From the NCBI RefSeq assembly GCF_000238355.1, contig NZ_AHCA01000018.1:1-47983 (forward strand): a DNA stretch of 47,983 nucleotides, written 5' to 3'. Below the pieces are notes generated by a model. That model was not told the DNA's origin. It saw nothing but the letters and a program-made list of their open reading frames with translations, and ran no database searches. Shown here piece by piece: positions 1-8,315 of the stretch. Every line of letters starts with the position of its first letter. Positions within the stretch are counted from its first letter, which is position 1. The DNA is from Pseudoalteromonas haloplanktis ATCC 14393 (lineage in GTDB: Bacteria; Pseudomonadota; Gammaproteobacteria; Enterobacterales; Alteromonadaceae). Position numbers and translations under genes: made by a program.

Positions 1-397
1 TAAAGAGAGCCGACACGCTCAATGAATTCTGAATTTATTTAATATCTTTCGATATTGAATTGACTGTGCTGAATAATTACCGAAGTAACTATTCTGTTGG
101 TCACTCAGTTCAATTGAGACTCTAAATTTGTTTGCGTCATCTAGCGAACTAGAATCTGCTGTTAGAACTCAATCTGTACGAGTGCCCACACAGATGATTG
201 CTTTATATTGTTAAAGAACGTTGCGATTAAAGCGCTTTGCTTTATCTCGCTAGGGCTGCGCATGTTACGCTTTCCTATTTTTTTGTCAACACTTAATTTT
301 AAACTTTCTAAAAAATCTAAACTCAAGTTTTACTCGACTTACTGATTAGCTGCTGCCTCGCTAAGCGTTGCCTGCTCTGCCGTCTCAGTGGGGTCGC
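1..397 (-). promoter_or_regulatory. rRNA operon 5' leader (16S gene lies just outside the window)
   Basis: Read on the minus strand, this stretch matches the layout of a gammaproteobacterial 16S rRNA leader. After the promoters comes a boxA-like element (GTTCTTTAACAAT at 219-207), then the conserved leader segment CTGTGTGGGCACTCG. BoxA recruits Nus factors for rRNA antitermination. The 16S gene itself should start a short way beyond base 1 and is not visible. No protein gene is seen in 1-588. The leader call rests on similarity to the known enterobacterial leader. Confidence 0.85.
262..289 (-). promoter_or_regulatory. rRNA operon promoter P2
   Basis: On the minus strand TTGACA (289-284) is followed by a 16-base spacer and TAACAT (267-262), about 115 bases downstream of P1. 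This is the usual tandem P1/P2 arrangement of gammaproteobacterial rRNA operons. Confidence 0.75.
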
Positions 398-450
398 ATT
401 ATAGGGAGAACAGATTTTAACGCAAGCGTTTTTTAAAGAAAACTTCAAAT
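398..450 (-). promoter_or_regulatory. rRNA operon promoter P1 with UP-like element
   Basis: On the minus strand there is TTGCGT (425-420), a 16-base spacer, then TATAAT (403-398) followed by GCGACC. The segment CTCCCTATAATGCG is nearly identical to the -10 region of E. coli rrn P1 promoters, and a 16-base spacer is typical of rrn P1. An A/T-rich tract at about 426-450 fits an UP element. Such promoters are growth-rate and ppGpp/DksA controlled in relatives. Confidence 0.88.
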
Positions 451-588
451 AAAGTGCTGTTCGTCTGTTTTACGAGCTAAACACACCAAAAACGATACTT
501 TTCTAAGCAACCTAACTACCCACTGGCCATTTTATAGGCTCTGCTGATACACTCTACTTTACTTACTTCAATATTTTTAGGTACTCAA

Positions 589-1122
589 ATGACTATCCGT
601 TCTTATAAAGGAGTTACTCCAAATTTTGATCAATCTGTGTATATAGATGAATCTGCTGTTTTGGTTGGTGATATTACTTTAGGCGCAAACAGTAGTGTTT
701 GGCCTCTAGTCGCAGCGCGTGGAGATGTTAACTATATACGTATTGGTGAGCGTACCAATATACAAGATGGCAGCGTATTACATTTAACACGTTCTAGTAA
801 AAGTAATCCTGATGGCTACCCACTAATTATTGGTGATGATGTAACCGTAGGGCATAAGGTAATGCTGCACGGGTGCCGTTTAGGAAACCGTATATTAGTA
901 GGCATGGGTGCCATTGTAATGGATAACGCTATTGTCGAGGATAATGTGATTATTGGCGGTGGCTCATTAGTGCCACCAAATAAACGTTTAGAGTCAGGCT
1001 ACCTTTATGTTGGTAGCCCTGTAAAGCAAGCTCGTCTGTTAACTGAGCAAGAACTGAGTTTTTTAAAGATCTCTGCGAATAACTATGTAGAGCTAAAAGA
1101 CGAGTACTTAGAAGAAGGCTAA
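589..1122 (+). CDS. yrdA: gamma-class carbonic anhydrase family protein (YrdA type)
   Basis: A 177-residue left-handed beta-helix protein with hexapeptide repeats across residues 15-135. The three expected metal-ligand histidines are visible at 65 (in SVLH), 89 (in TVGHK) and 94 (in MLHG). Family members bind zinc and resemble gamma-carbonic anhydrases, but many YrdA proteins have weak or unproven activity, so the reaction is uncertain. The ATG at 589 is preceded by an AGGT ribosome-binding site. The gene diverges from the rRNA operon and converges with yrdB, with a 4-base overlap of the two coding ends. In related genomes yrdA also sits between an rRNA operon and yrdB/aroE. Confidence 0.9.
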   Translation: MTIRSYKGVTPNFDQSVYIDESAVLVGDITLGANSSVWPLVAARGDVNYIRIGERTNIQDGSVLHLTRSSKSNPDGYPLIIGDDVTVGHKVMLHGCRLGNRILVGMGAIVMDNAIVEDNVIIGGGSLVPPNKRLESGYLYVGSPVKQARLLTEQELSFLKISANNYVELKDEYLEEG

Positions 1123-1373
1123 TTGAGTGCTTTAATTTCAATTTGCCCTGCTGAGTTATACTCTTCATCTTCGATTAGTTGCTCAGCAAGCTCTTCATAA
1201 TCAAAACGCAGTGATTCAAAATACAGTTTTGCGGCTGCATTATCCGAAATGGCTAGGCTGTGCGTATCAATAATACATTCAACCATCAATCCGCTAACCT
1301 GCGCGAAAAAAGTTAATAGCTGAGTTTGCTCATTAAACTCAATTCTATCTATAAATTGGATGGCTTGATTCAT
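1119..1373 (-). CDS. yrdB: DUF1488 family protein (YrdB type)
   Basis: An 84-residue acidic protein recognised as the DUF1488 family by its opening (IQFIDRIEFNEQTQLLTF) and its position after aroE. The function of the family is not known. There is no signal peptide or membrane segment, so it should be cytoplasmic. It overlaps the aroE stop by 4 bases (1370-1373), which implies translational coupling at the end of the leftward operon. Its 3' end overlaps the convergent yrdA gene by 4 bases. Confidence 0.82.
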   Translation of the reverse strand: MNQAIQFIDRIEFNEQTQLLTFFAQVSGLMVECIIDTHSLAISDNAAAKLYFESLRFDYEELAEQLIEDEEYNSAGQIEIKALN

Positions 1374-2194
1374 TTGAGCTCCCCTGCTTTTAACGCTCTT
1401 ACGACAGGTAATATCTCTGGCATTTTATTGCGCCATACATAGAATGCTTGTGCAGCTTGGCCAACCAACATCCCACTACCATCAAGTACGTTAATATCAG
1501 CTTTATGATCCTGAGCCCACTGCATAAACAAGGTGCTTTTTAGTGAATAAAACATATCATAAACGCAGTCACAGCCGCTTAGGTGTTTTTTGTTTAGTGC
1601 AGGTAACTCACCCAACATGCTGCTAGATGTAGAGTTTACAATTAGCGAGTAATCACCAACTGGCAAATCATCAAAACCGTAGCCTGTTACTTTTCCATAT
1701 TGTGCAAATAATTCAGCAAGCGCTTTAGCTTTTGCCGCAGTACGGTTTACGATAACAATTTCACTAGGCTGCTGAGCTAATAGCGGTAGCACGACACCTC
1801 GAGCAGCACCACCAGCACCAATTAATAAAATACGTTTACCTTTAAGCTCAACGTTATTTGCCAATAAGTCATTAACAAAGCCAACACCATCGGTGTTATC
1901 ACCTAGTAAACGACCATCATCTAGTAGCTTTATTGTGTTTACAGCACCAACAATGGTCGCTAACTCTGTTCGCTCGTCAACCAATTCATAAGCTTGCTCT
2001 TTAAATGGCATCGTCACATTTGCTCCAAGGCCTCCCTGCACAAAAAAGTCTGAGACTGATTTTTTAAAACCGTCAATCGGTGCTAATATTGCGCGGTAGT
2101 CGATTTGTTCACCTAAAGAGGCTGCAAATTGCGTATGTATTGCGGGTGATTTTGAGTGTTCGATTGGGTTTCCAAAAACCGCATATTTGTCCAT
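1370..2194 (-). CDS. aroE: shikimate dehydrogenase (NADP+)
   Basis: AroE reduces 3-dehydroshikimate to shikimate in aromatic amino-acid and folate synthesis. From the chosen start the protein is 274 residues (E. coli 272). It shows the shikimate-binding SKSP (14-17), NVTMPFK with catalytic Lys65, AVNT (84-87), GDNTDG with catalytic Asp102, and the dinucleotide-binding GAGGAAR (126-132). An upstream start would add ten residues not seen in the family. The ATG at 2194 has AGAGG ten bases upstream and is preferred. It lies downstream of hemF on the same strand, but a divergent hemoglobin gene separates them, so aroE-yrdB must have its own promoter in 2195-2247 or beyond. Confidence 0.95.
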   Translation of the reverse strand: MDKYAVFGNPIEHSKSPAIHTQFAASLGEQIDYRAILAPIDGFKKSVSDFFVQGGLGANVTMPFKEQAYELVDERTELATIVGAVNTIKLLDDGRLLGDNTDGVGFVNDLLANNVELKGKRILLIGAGGAARGVVLPLLAQQPSEIVIVNRTAAKAKALAELFAQYGKVTGYGFDDLPVGDYSLIVNSTSSSMLGELPALNKKHLSGCDCVYDMFYSLKSTLFMQWAQDHKADINVLDGSGMLVGQAAQAFYVWRNKMPEILPVVRALKAGELK

Positions 2195-2247
2195 GTTCAA
2201 GCAACCTCTTTGTACAGTAAACACTGTTAATTAACGATGATAAAATT

Positions 2248-2685
2248 ATGATTAGACGACTTTTCTCAAAATCGAAACCAGCTGAACCACAACAAGCGCC
2301 AACGCCAGAAAATACCCCCTATCAAATAATGGGTGGTGAACAAGGTGCGCGTGCCCTAGCCAATAGATTCTACGATATTATGGCAAGCGATGAATACGCC
2401 AAACCGTTATATGATATGCATCCTCAACCATTAGATCGTATACGCCAAGTATTTTTTGAATTTTTATCCGGTTGGTTAGGTGGCCCAGACTTATTTGTTG
2501 AGAAATATGGCCACCCAATGTTGCGTAAACGCCATATGCCATTTCCGATCGATCAAGATTTACGCGATCAATGGATGTACTGTATGAATAAAGCGCTTGA
2601 TATTGAAATTGATAACCCATTACTGCGCGAAGGGCTACGAAAATCACTTGAACAGCTTGCTAGCCATATGATTAACCAACATTAA
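2248..2685 (+). CDS. group II truncated (2/2) hemoglobin
   Basis: A 145-residue single-domain globin of the 2/2 HbO class. After a roughly 22-residue basic and proline-rich N-terminal extension it shows a B-helix tyrosine (Tyr42 in RFYDIM), the proximal histidine His96 in RKRHMPFPID, and the G8 tryptophan Trp109 in RDQWMYCM. Group II truncated hemoglobins bind oxygen and are linked to peroxide, NO or peroxynitrite handling. A very similar globin at this locus is known in the Antarctic Pseudoalteromonas TAC125. The gene runs against its neighbours, between aroE (divergent, 53 bases away) and hemF (convergent). The heme-synthesis neighbour is suggestive, but the gene is not in its operon. Confidence 0.93.
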   Translation: MIRRLFSKSKPAEPQQAPTPENTPYQIMGGEQGARALANRFYDIMASDEYAKPLYDMHPQPLDRIRQVFFEFLSGWLGGPDLFVEKYGHPMLRKRHMPFPIDQDLRDQWMYCMNKALDIEIDNPLLREGLRKSLEQLASHMINQH

Positions 2686-2708
2686 ACAGCAAAGTTCAGG
2701 TTAAGCAA

Positions 2709-2731
2709 AAAGGCGCATTCTCAGCGCCTTT
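2709..2731. terminator. bidirectional terminator between hemoglobin and hemF
   Basis: The perfect inverted repeat AAAGGCGC / GCGCCTTT encloses a 7-base loop between the convergent ends of the hemoglobin gene and hemF. Flanking A and T bases on each side make it plausible in both directions. Confidence 0.7.
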
Positions 2732-2736
2732 GCAAT

Positions 2737-3687
2737 TTATAACTGCCACTCTCTGGCGATTAAGTTACTTGGCTCTGCACTTAGCCAATCTTGGGGGCGT
2801 AAGTAATATTGGTATAATTGTGCTTCAGCGCTATCAGCAGCAGGAACATAATTATATTCCCAACGAGCAAGTGGTGGCATCGACATTAAAATTGATTCTG
2901 TGCGCCCTCCTGTTTGTAAGCCAAACAAGGTACCACGGTCCCACACTAGATTAAACTCAACATAACGGCCACGACGATACAATTGAAAGTCCCGCTGTTG
3001 CTGTGTAATTGGGGTGTCTTTACGGCATTCAATAATTGGTAAATATGCATCTAAAAAACCATTACCTACTGCTTGCATAAAGGCAAAACTCTTTTCAAAC
3101 CCTTGCTCATTTAAATCATCAAAGAACAAGCCACCTACTCCACGGGTTTCATCACGATGTTTAATATAAAAATACTCGTCGCACCATTTTTTATATTTCG
3201 GGTATACGTCATCACCAAACGGCGCACAAAGATCATGAGCAACTTGGTGCCAGTGTTTAACATCGTCAAACACGGGATAAAATGGTGTTAAGTCAAAACC
3301 GCCACCAAACCACCAAATTGGCTGTTCACCTTCTTTTTCAGCAATAAAGAAGCGTACATTGGCGTGACTTGTTGGAATGTGCGGATTTTTTGGATGAATA
3401 ACCAAAGATACGCCACAAGCATGAAAACTACGCCCTGCGAGCTCTGGCCTATGCGCTGTCGCTGATGCTGGCATTGATGCACCAAACACGTGAGAATAAT
3501 TAACACCGCCTTGCTCGATAACATTGCCATCACGAATCACGCGAGTGCGACCACCGCCCCCTTCAGCACGTTGCCAGCTATCTTCGACAAATTGGGCTTG
3601 CCCGTCAGCCTGCTCTAAACCTTGGCAAATTGTATCTTGCAAAGCCATTAGGTAGCTTTTTACTTGTTCGAGTAAATTACTGTGCAT
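2737..3687 (-). CDS. hemF: oxygen-dependent coproporphyrinogen III oxidase
   Basis: HemF oxidatively decarboxylates coproporphyrinogen III to protoporphyrinogen IX in aerobic heme synthesis. The protein is 316 residues (E. coli 299). Family signatures are visible: GGGGRTRVI, GVNYSHVFGA, HPKNPHIPTSHANVRFF, WWFGGGFDLTPFYP, YVEFNLVWDRGTLFGLQTGGR and SMPPLARWEY. The ATG has GAGGAT upstream. It starts 2 bases after the tsaC stop, so the two are almost certainly co-transcribed. Confidence 0.97.
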   Translation of the reverse strand: MHSNLLEQVKSYLMALQDTICQGLEQADGQAQFVEDSWQRAEGGGGRTRVIRDGNVIEQGGVNYSHVFGASMPASATAHRPELAGRSFHACGVSLVIHPKNPHIPTSHANVRFFIAEKEGEQPIWWFGGGFDLTPFYPVFDDVKHWHQVAHDLCAPFGDDVYPKYKKWCDEYFYIKHRDETRGVGGLFFDDLNEQGFEKSFAFMQAVGNGFLDAYLPIIECRKDTPITQQQRDFQLYRRGRYVEFNLVWDRGTLFGLQTGGRTESILMSMPPLARWEYNYVPAADSAEAQLYQYYLRPQDWLSAEPSNLIAREWQL

Positions 3688-3689
3688 GT

Positions 3690-4256
3690 TTATCCTCTAA
3701 ATACTTTGCCAGTCATAGCATCTTTTATAGTGCTTGGTTGGGTGTTACCGCCAAGCGCTTCGTCAACATAAAACGCCACTTGTTGGTCAAATTCTGTTTT
3801 CGCCATTGCAATGCTGGTCACGGTATCTTGGCCTGATAGATTCGCACTGGTAGAAACTAGCGGCTTGCCAAACTGTTGGCATAACTGCTTGACTGTTGGA
3901 TGGTTTGTAACACGAACAGCAATGGTATCAAACTGGCCGGTTAGCCATTTGGGTGTGTTTTTAGCTGCAGGCATCACCCAAGTTATCGCACCCGGCCACT
4001 GCGAAAAAATATCAGCACGCTTATCCATAGGAATTTTTGCATCATCAACGTACTTTAATAATTGCCCGTAGTTATCTGCAATTAAAATGAGGCCTTTTTC
4101 TACTGGACGCTGTTTTATTGCCAATAAGCGTTCTACCGCTTGTTGGTTATCTGGATCGCAACCTAAACCATAAACGGCTTCGGTTGGATAAACAATAACG
4201 CCACCTTGCTCTAGTGCAGCAACGGCAGTTAAAGGAACTGAAGTTGAATCAGTCAC
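3690..4256 (-). CDS. tsaC: L-threonylcarbamoyladenylate synthase (YrdC/TsaC)
   Basis: TsaC makes threonylcarbamoyl-AMP from threonine, bicarbonate and ATP for the t6A modification at tRNA position 37. The 188-residue length matches the short TsaC form (E. coli 190), without the extra Sua5 domain. Visible motifs are GGVIVYPTEAVYGLGCDP near the N-terminus, KQRPVEKGLI, GPITWV-like GAITWVMPA, IAVRV and KPLVSTSANLSG. The start is GTG at 4256 with GGAG eight bases upstream. It follows yrdD by 35 bases and precedes hemF by 2. Confidence 0.95.
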   Translation of the reverse strand: MTDSTSVPLTAVAALEQGGVIVYPTEAVYGLGCDPDNQQAVERLLAIKQRPVEKGLILIADNYGQLLKYVDDAKIPMDKRADIFSQWPGAITWVMPAAKNTPKWLTGQFDTIAVRVTNHPTVKQLCQQFGKPLVSTSANLSGQDTVTSIAMAKTEFDQQVAFYVDEALGGNTQPSTIKDAMTGKVFRG

Positions 4257-4291
4257 AAAAAATCTCCAATACTAAAAATATAAGCGGGTAA

Positions 4292-4864
4292 TTATTGCTC
4301 GACAGTGAATTTATGCGAACAACTTTTCTGTGGGCATTGTAACACAACACTGTTAGTCATTTGCTTTTGCATCATCACTGGCCACTGACATGCAGGGCAA
4401 GTGTGGGCAACAGGTTTAAAATTCAATGTATATTTGCAACTTGGATAGCTGTTGCATGAATAAAAGGTTTTACCAAATTTATTGCTACGTGCGACCAACT
4501 GGCCTTTTTCACATTTCGGGCAAGTTGGCAAGGCCTCTTGATTAGGCTCGGGTTCATCATGAGCAATATAATGACAATTGGGATAATCCGTGCAGCCGAT
4601 AAACATGCCATAGCGGCCATTTTTAACAACTAATGGATTGCCGCATACTGGGCATGGGCTGTCCTCAAGCACTTTAATTTGGTGATTATCATGCTGAGCG
4701 AGCGAGCGAATAAAATCACACTTAGGGTAACTAGCACAACCAAGAAAAGGGCCCGACTTACTATTGCGAATTACAAGTTCTGACCCACATTTAGGGCACA
4801 CTTCGTATTCTTTTTCTAAGGCATGTTGGTTTGCAGAGAAAAGAGATTGATCAATTTTACTCAT
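4292..4864 (-). CDS. yrdD: topoisomerase-type C4 zinc-finger protein (YrdD)
   Basis: A 190-residue protein made of four consecutive zinc-ribbon units, each opening with a CPKC/CPVC/CPAC knuckle. The first three close with a C-x4-C pair (for example GCASYPKC, GCTDYPNC), as in the C-terminal region of DNA topoisomerase I. It lacks the topoisomerase catalytic domains, so it probably binds single-stranded DNA or RNA; its exact function is not established. AGGA precedes the ATG. It lies between smg and tsaC in the leftward operon, its standard place in gammaproteobacteria. Confidence 0.9.
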   Translation of the reverse strand: MSKIDQSLFSANQHALEKEYEVCPKCGSELVIRNSKSGPFLGCASYPKCDFIRSLAQHDNHQIKVLEDSPCPVCGNPLVVKNGRYGMFIGCTDYPNCHYIAHDEPEPNQEALPTCPKCEKGQLVARSNKFGKTFYSCNSYPSCKYTLNFKPVAHTCPACQWPVMMQKQMTNSVVLQCPQKSCSHKFTVEQ

Positions 4865-4925
4865 GTGTTTCCTAAGCAGCTGGCTAATTTTCGCCTAATA
4901 TACCCAAACTAATTAAAGATACAAG

Positions 4926-5399
4926 TTAATGTAATACTTCTGCTGGCTCATCAAAAATGAGCTCTTCCATTTGTGCATAAGCTTGCTCTGAACCTGGCAC
5001 ATTGAACAACACCATAAGTACAACCCATTTAAGATCATCGAGAGAGATGAAAGGCTTGTCTAACGCAAATAAACGATCCATCACCATTTCACGGGTGGCG
5101 CTATTGATCACCCCAACTTGCTCAACAAACATTAGAAAGCCGCGACATTCAGTACTGAGCATCTGGCATTCGCTGTCGGTAAAAATACGTACGGCATGAT
5201 GTGGGTGAGCATTTAGATAAGGGAATTCATCACTGTGCTGTAAATCAGCAAGCTGTTCTAGCCAATCAAGTGCTTTGTATATTTCGGGCTTATTAAAACC
5301 GGCCCGCAGCAACTCATCGGTGAGTTCGTTGTGCTCAACAAAGACTTCTGCTTCACTGTGAATATAGTTTTCAAACAAATACATGAGGATATCGAACAT
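4926..5399 (-). CDS. smg: Smg family protein (DUF494)
   Basis: A 157-residue acidic helical protein starting MFDILMYLFENYI, the hallmark opening of the Smg/DUF494 family. It has the usual length and the usual position directly after dprA. The biochemical role of Smg is unknown. A strong GGAGGAAG ribosome-binding site precedes the ATG. It starts 36 bases after dprA and ends 61 bases before yrdD. Confidence 0.93.
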   Translation of the reverse strand: MFDILMYLFENYIHSEAEVFVEHNELTDELLRAGFNKPEIYKALDWLEQLADLQHSDEFPYLNAHPHHAVRIFTDSECQMLSTECRGFLMFVEQVGVINSATREMVMDRLFALDKPFISLDDLKWVVLMVLFNVPGSEQAYAQMEELIFDEPAEVLH

Positions 5400-5435
5400 G
5401 TTACTTCCTCCAAGCTTGCACTCTAAAACTAAAGC

Positions 5436-6518
5436 TTATCGAATTCTAATATAGCCATCTAATACACGTTCTACTTTATCTGCTAACTCAAGATCAAGCA
5501 AACGAGCTTGTACTTTATCTATTGACCATTGGCTACGTTGGGCTATTAAGTCTACCGCTGTCACTTCATAACCAACACTGCTTAGCACTCGACAGGCAGC
5601 TTCATCATCTTTCAACTCCTCTATATTATATAGACTGCTTTCACAAAAAAAGCTTACTTCATCAAGAATATCACTGACATTTTCAACTAACTTTGCTCCT
5701 TGCTTAATTAAAAAGTGACTGGCTTCAGAGAGTGGGTTTTTAATTGAACCCGGCACCGCAAACACTTCTTTATTTTGTTCCAGCGCATAACGCACCGTAA
5801 TCAACGAACCACTTTTAATTTGCGCCTCAACAATTAACACCCCAAGTGATAAACCAGATATTATACGGTTACGCCGAGGGAAGTTATTGGCATTAGCAGC
5901 CGTACCGGGTAAAAACTCACTGACTAACAACCCATGCTCACAAACTTGCTCCGTCAGTAGTTTATGCCGTTTCGGATAATGAACATCCACACCAGTACCT
6001 AACACAGCTATCGTATTGCCGCTCCCTGCCAGCGCACCTTTATGAGCTGCACCATCAATGCCAAGCGCCATCCCAGAAGTAACCGTGAGTCCAGCTAATG
6101 TCAGTTGATGGGCAAATTCAGCTGCAATTTCCAGCCCGGTGGGCGTCGCATTACGACTTCCAACAATCGCGATCTGCGGGCTACTCAATAACGCTAAGTT
6201 ACCACGACAAAACAATAATAAAGGCGCGCTGGCGATTTCTTTTAATAAAGGAGGATAGAGAGGATCAAAGTAATTAATTGCGGTTATCTGTGCTTGCTTA
6301 ATTAATGTGTGGTAATGCTCTACTTGGCGCCAATCAGTTGCTAATAAACTGCTGGCAACCTGAGGGCTTAGGCCGCATTCTGTGAGCTGCTTGTGTGTCA
6401 GCTTGAATAGACTTTCAAGCGGCTGCGTTTGCGATAATGCGAGTAGGGTTTTGACCCCCAAACCTTTGCATAAATAAAAGGCAAGCCAATCTGTTAACTT
6501 GCCTGATGAATCTTTCAT
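5436..6518 (-). CDS. dprA: DNA processing protein DprA/Smf
   Basis: DprA loads RecA onto incoming single-stranded DNA during natural transformation and is present even in many species not known to transform. The protein is 360 residues. It has an N-terminal SAM-like region, a Rossmann-like core (IVGSRNATPTG near residue 120, then SGMALGIDGAAHKGAL, the FPRRNRIISGLS segment, KSGSLIT and EVFAVPG) and a C-terminal winged-helix region (about 300-360). AAGGAGAG precedes the ATG. It lies between the LysM gene and smg in the leftward operon. Confidence 0.95.
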   Translation of the reverse strand: MKDSSGKLTDWLAFYLCKGLGVKTLLALSQTQPLESLFKLTHKQLTECGLSPQVASSLLATDWRQVEHYHTLIKQAQITAINYFDPLYPPLLKEIASAPLLLFCRGNLALLSSPQIAIVGSRNATPTGLEIAAEFAHQLTLAGLTVTSGMALGIDGAAHKGALAGSGNTIAVLGTGVDVHYPKRHKLLTEQVCEHGLLVSEFLPGTAANANNFPRRNRIISGLSLGVLIVEAQIKSGSLITVRYALEQNKEVFAVPGSIKNPLSEASHFLIKQGAKLVENVSDILDEVSFFCESSLYNIEELKDDEAACRVLSSVGYEVTAVDLIAQRSQWSIDKVQARLLDLELADKVERVLDGYIRIR

Positions 6519-6547
6519 GCTCTCTCCTTAGAGCACACAAACCTGCA

Positions 6548-7669
6548 TTAATTTATTACTGCAAAATCACCGACTCGGATTGGGTGCTGGTTTTTTACGA
6601 TTAAAGCGTAGCTAACATTGTTATAAACTTTAAATACCATTAGCTCACCGACTTTTTCTTTTGGCATATGCCACACTTTAGTGTCTTCATCCGGTTCAGC
6701 GCCAAAAAATTCGTTGGTTTTAGTCACTAATTTCTCAAGACTATTCGAATCTTCTTTATAGCGAGGACCATTTCGACCATCAAAAACCGTTGGTGATTGA
6801 CGCTCAATATCTAAAATGTGACCTTCTTTAATTGCCTGCTCTGACCCTAAGTTTAGCACTACAATGTCCATTGTGCTGAATTCTCGCAAACCACTAACTG
6901 ATGATATGATTGTTCCGTCTACTGGTTGCTCAGGACGGTGAATATTAAAATAGGCTGGTAATAACTGACCATCCATTGCCGGCATTAAAAAATCAGCCGG
7001 TTTTATTTCTTGCTTTACCTGTTCAAGTTTAACTGAAGCAGGTACACCGTTAGCAACATCCCCCTTTCTAAATACCCGACCTACAGCCACCAATTGCGTA
7101 TTATTGGCGAGTACTTCATTGGTGTTGGGATCAATAAACTCTTGGCCTTTACGGTAAATAGCGTACGATTCGTAAAGCTCTAGATCACCTTTAACGTAAA
7201 CAATGTGCCCTTCGGTGTTCATTTTAGTATTCACATTCGCGCCAAGAATATACGGTTTTTCTGCAATTTCTTTTGCATCAATTGCTTGCTCGTAGGTTAG
7301 GTAAGGTCGTAATAATTCCAGTGGGAGCGTAGGAACCGCATTTTTACCTTTTGGCGTAATACGCCCATGTGGAGAAAGCTTTTTATAGCCCGAATTTACC
7401 ACCAAACGCGGATTACCATGCTCATCATAGATCAAAGACAAAGCATCGCCTGGATAAATCAGGTGTGGATTATTAATTTGCGGGTTCATTTGCCAAAGCT
7501 CAGGCCATTGCCACGGCTGCTCCAAATAAATGCCTGAAATATCCCATAACGTATCGCCTTTTTTTACAACGTATTGTTTAGGCGCATCTTTTTTTATTGT
7601 TAATACATCAGCTAATGATGGAAAAGTAGCACTAAATGCCAACATTGCCGCAAATAATGGGTATTTCAT
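6548..7669 (-). CDS. secreted LysM-domain protein
   Basis: A 373-residue protein with a signal peptide (MKYPLFAAMLAFSATFPSLA) followed by one LysM peptidoglycan-binding domain at about residues 27-72 (YVVKKGDTLWDISGIYL, then NPHLIYPGDAL). The remaining roughly 290 residues have no domain I can name. The start at 7669 is chosen because it opens a clean signal peptide and has AAGGA at the right distance. An upstream in-frame start would bury the signal. It is the first gene of the leftward dprA operon and diverges from def, the same context as in other gammaproteobacteria. A cell-wall role is likely, but no enzyme activity is visible. Confidence 0.88.
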   Translation of the reverse strand: MKYPLFAAMLAFSATFPSLADVLTIKKDAPKQYVVKKGDTLWDISGIYLEQPWQWPELWQMNPQINNPHLIYPGDALSLIYDEHGNPRLVVNSGYKKLSPHGRITPKGKNAVPTLPLELLRPYLTYEQAIDAKEIAEKPYILGANVNTKMNTEGHIVYVKGDLELYESYAIYRKGQEFIDPNTNEVLANNTQLVAVGRVFRKGDVANGVPASVKLEQVKQEIKPADFLMPAMDGQLLPAYFNIHRPEQPVDGTIISSVSGLREFSTMDIVVLNLGSEQAIKEGHILDIERQSPTVFDGRNGPRYKEDSNSLEKLVTKTNEFFGAEPDEDTKVWHMPKEKVGELMVFKVYNNVSYALIVKNQHPIRVGDFAVIN

Positions 7670-7787
7670 TGAGCTTCCTTGTAGTGTTTTTTCATTATTA
7701 TCGACCAAAACCTGTTAAAGGTGAACGCGAATGGCTAAAATAAGAGCATACAATACCCTAAATTAAGCACAAGTGAAAAAGGTTACT

Positions 7788-8294
7788 ATGGCTAGGTTAG
7801 AAGTTTTAAGATTTCCAGATGAGCGTTTACGTACTATAGCAAAAGAAGTCACTGCAGTTGACGATCAAGTTCGCGAAATTGTTAAAGACATGCTGGAGAC
7901 TATGTATGATGAAAACGGCATTGGGTTAGCTGCCACACAAGTCGATATTCATCAACGTATAGTGGTCATTGATGTCTCTGAAGAGCGTAATGAGCCGTTA
8001 GTGCTGATCAATCCAACTATCATTAAACAAGATGGTAAAACTGTGAGTGAAGAAGGTTGTTTATCAGTACCGCACTCTTATGCAAAAGTTGACCGCGCAG
8101 AAACCGTTACAGTGACCGCGCTAAACGAGCAAGGCGAAGAATTCAGCTTAGATGCCGATGAGCTGCTAGCGATTTGTATTCAACATGAATTAGATCACTT
8201 AAAAGGCAAATTATTTATCGATTATTTATCGCCGCTAAAGCGCCAACGTATTCGTAAAAAGCTTGAAAAAGAAGCTAAATTTGCAGCACAGTAA
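7788..8294 (+). CDS. def: peptide deformylase
   Basis: Removes the N-formyl group from new proteins using a bound ferrous ion. From the ATG at 7788 the protein is 168 residues (E. coli 169). All three motifs are present: GIGLAATQ, EEGCLSVP with metal ligand Cys91, and QHELDHLKG with His133, catalytic Glu134 and His137. A GTG at 7773 would add five residues, but the ATG at 7788 has AAGG just upstream and matches the family N-terminus. It is the first gene of def-fmt-rsmB-trkA. Confidence 0.97.
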   Translation: MARLEVLRFPDERLRTIAKEVTAVDDQVREIVKDMLETMYDENGIGLAATQVDIHQRIVVIDVSEERNEPLVLINPTIIKQDGKTVSEEGCLSVPHSYAKVDRAETVTVTALNEQGEEFSLDADELLAICIQHELDHLKGKLFIDYLSPLKRQRIRKKLEKEAKFAAQ

Positions 8295-8315
8295 TAAGCA
8301 CCTTAGGAAAACTCA

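Noticed and set aside
3483..3495. CACGTG core in hemF as a third parS
   Set aside because: The flanking arms (AAA before and AGAA after) do not match the parS palindrome.
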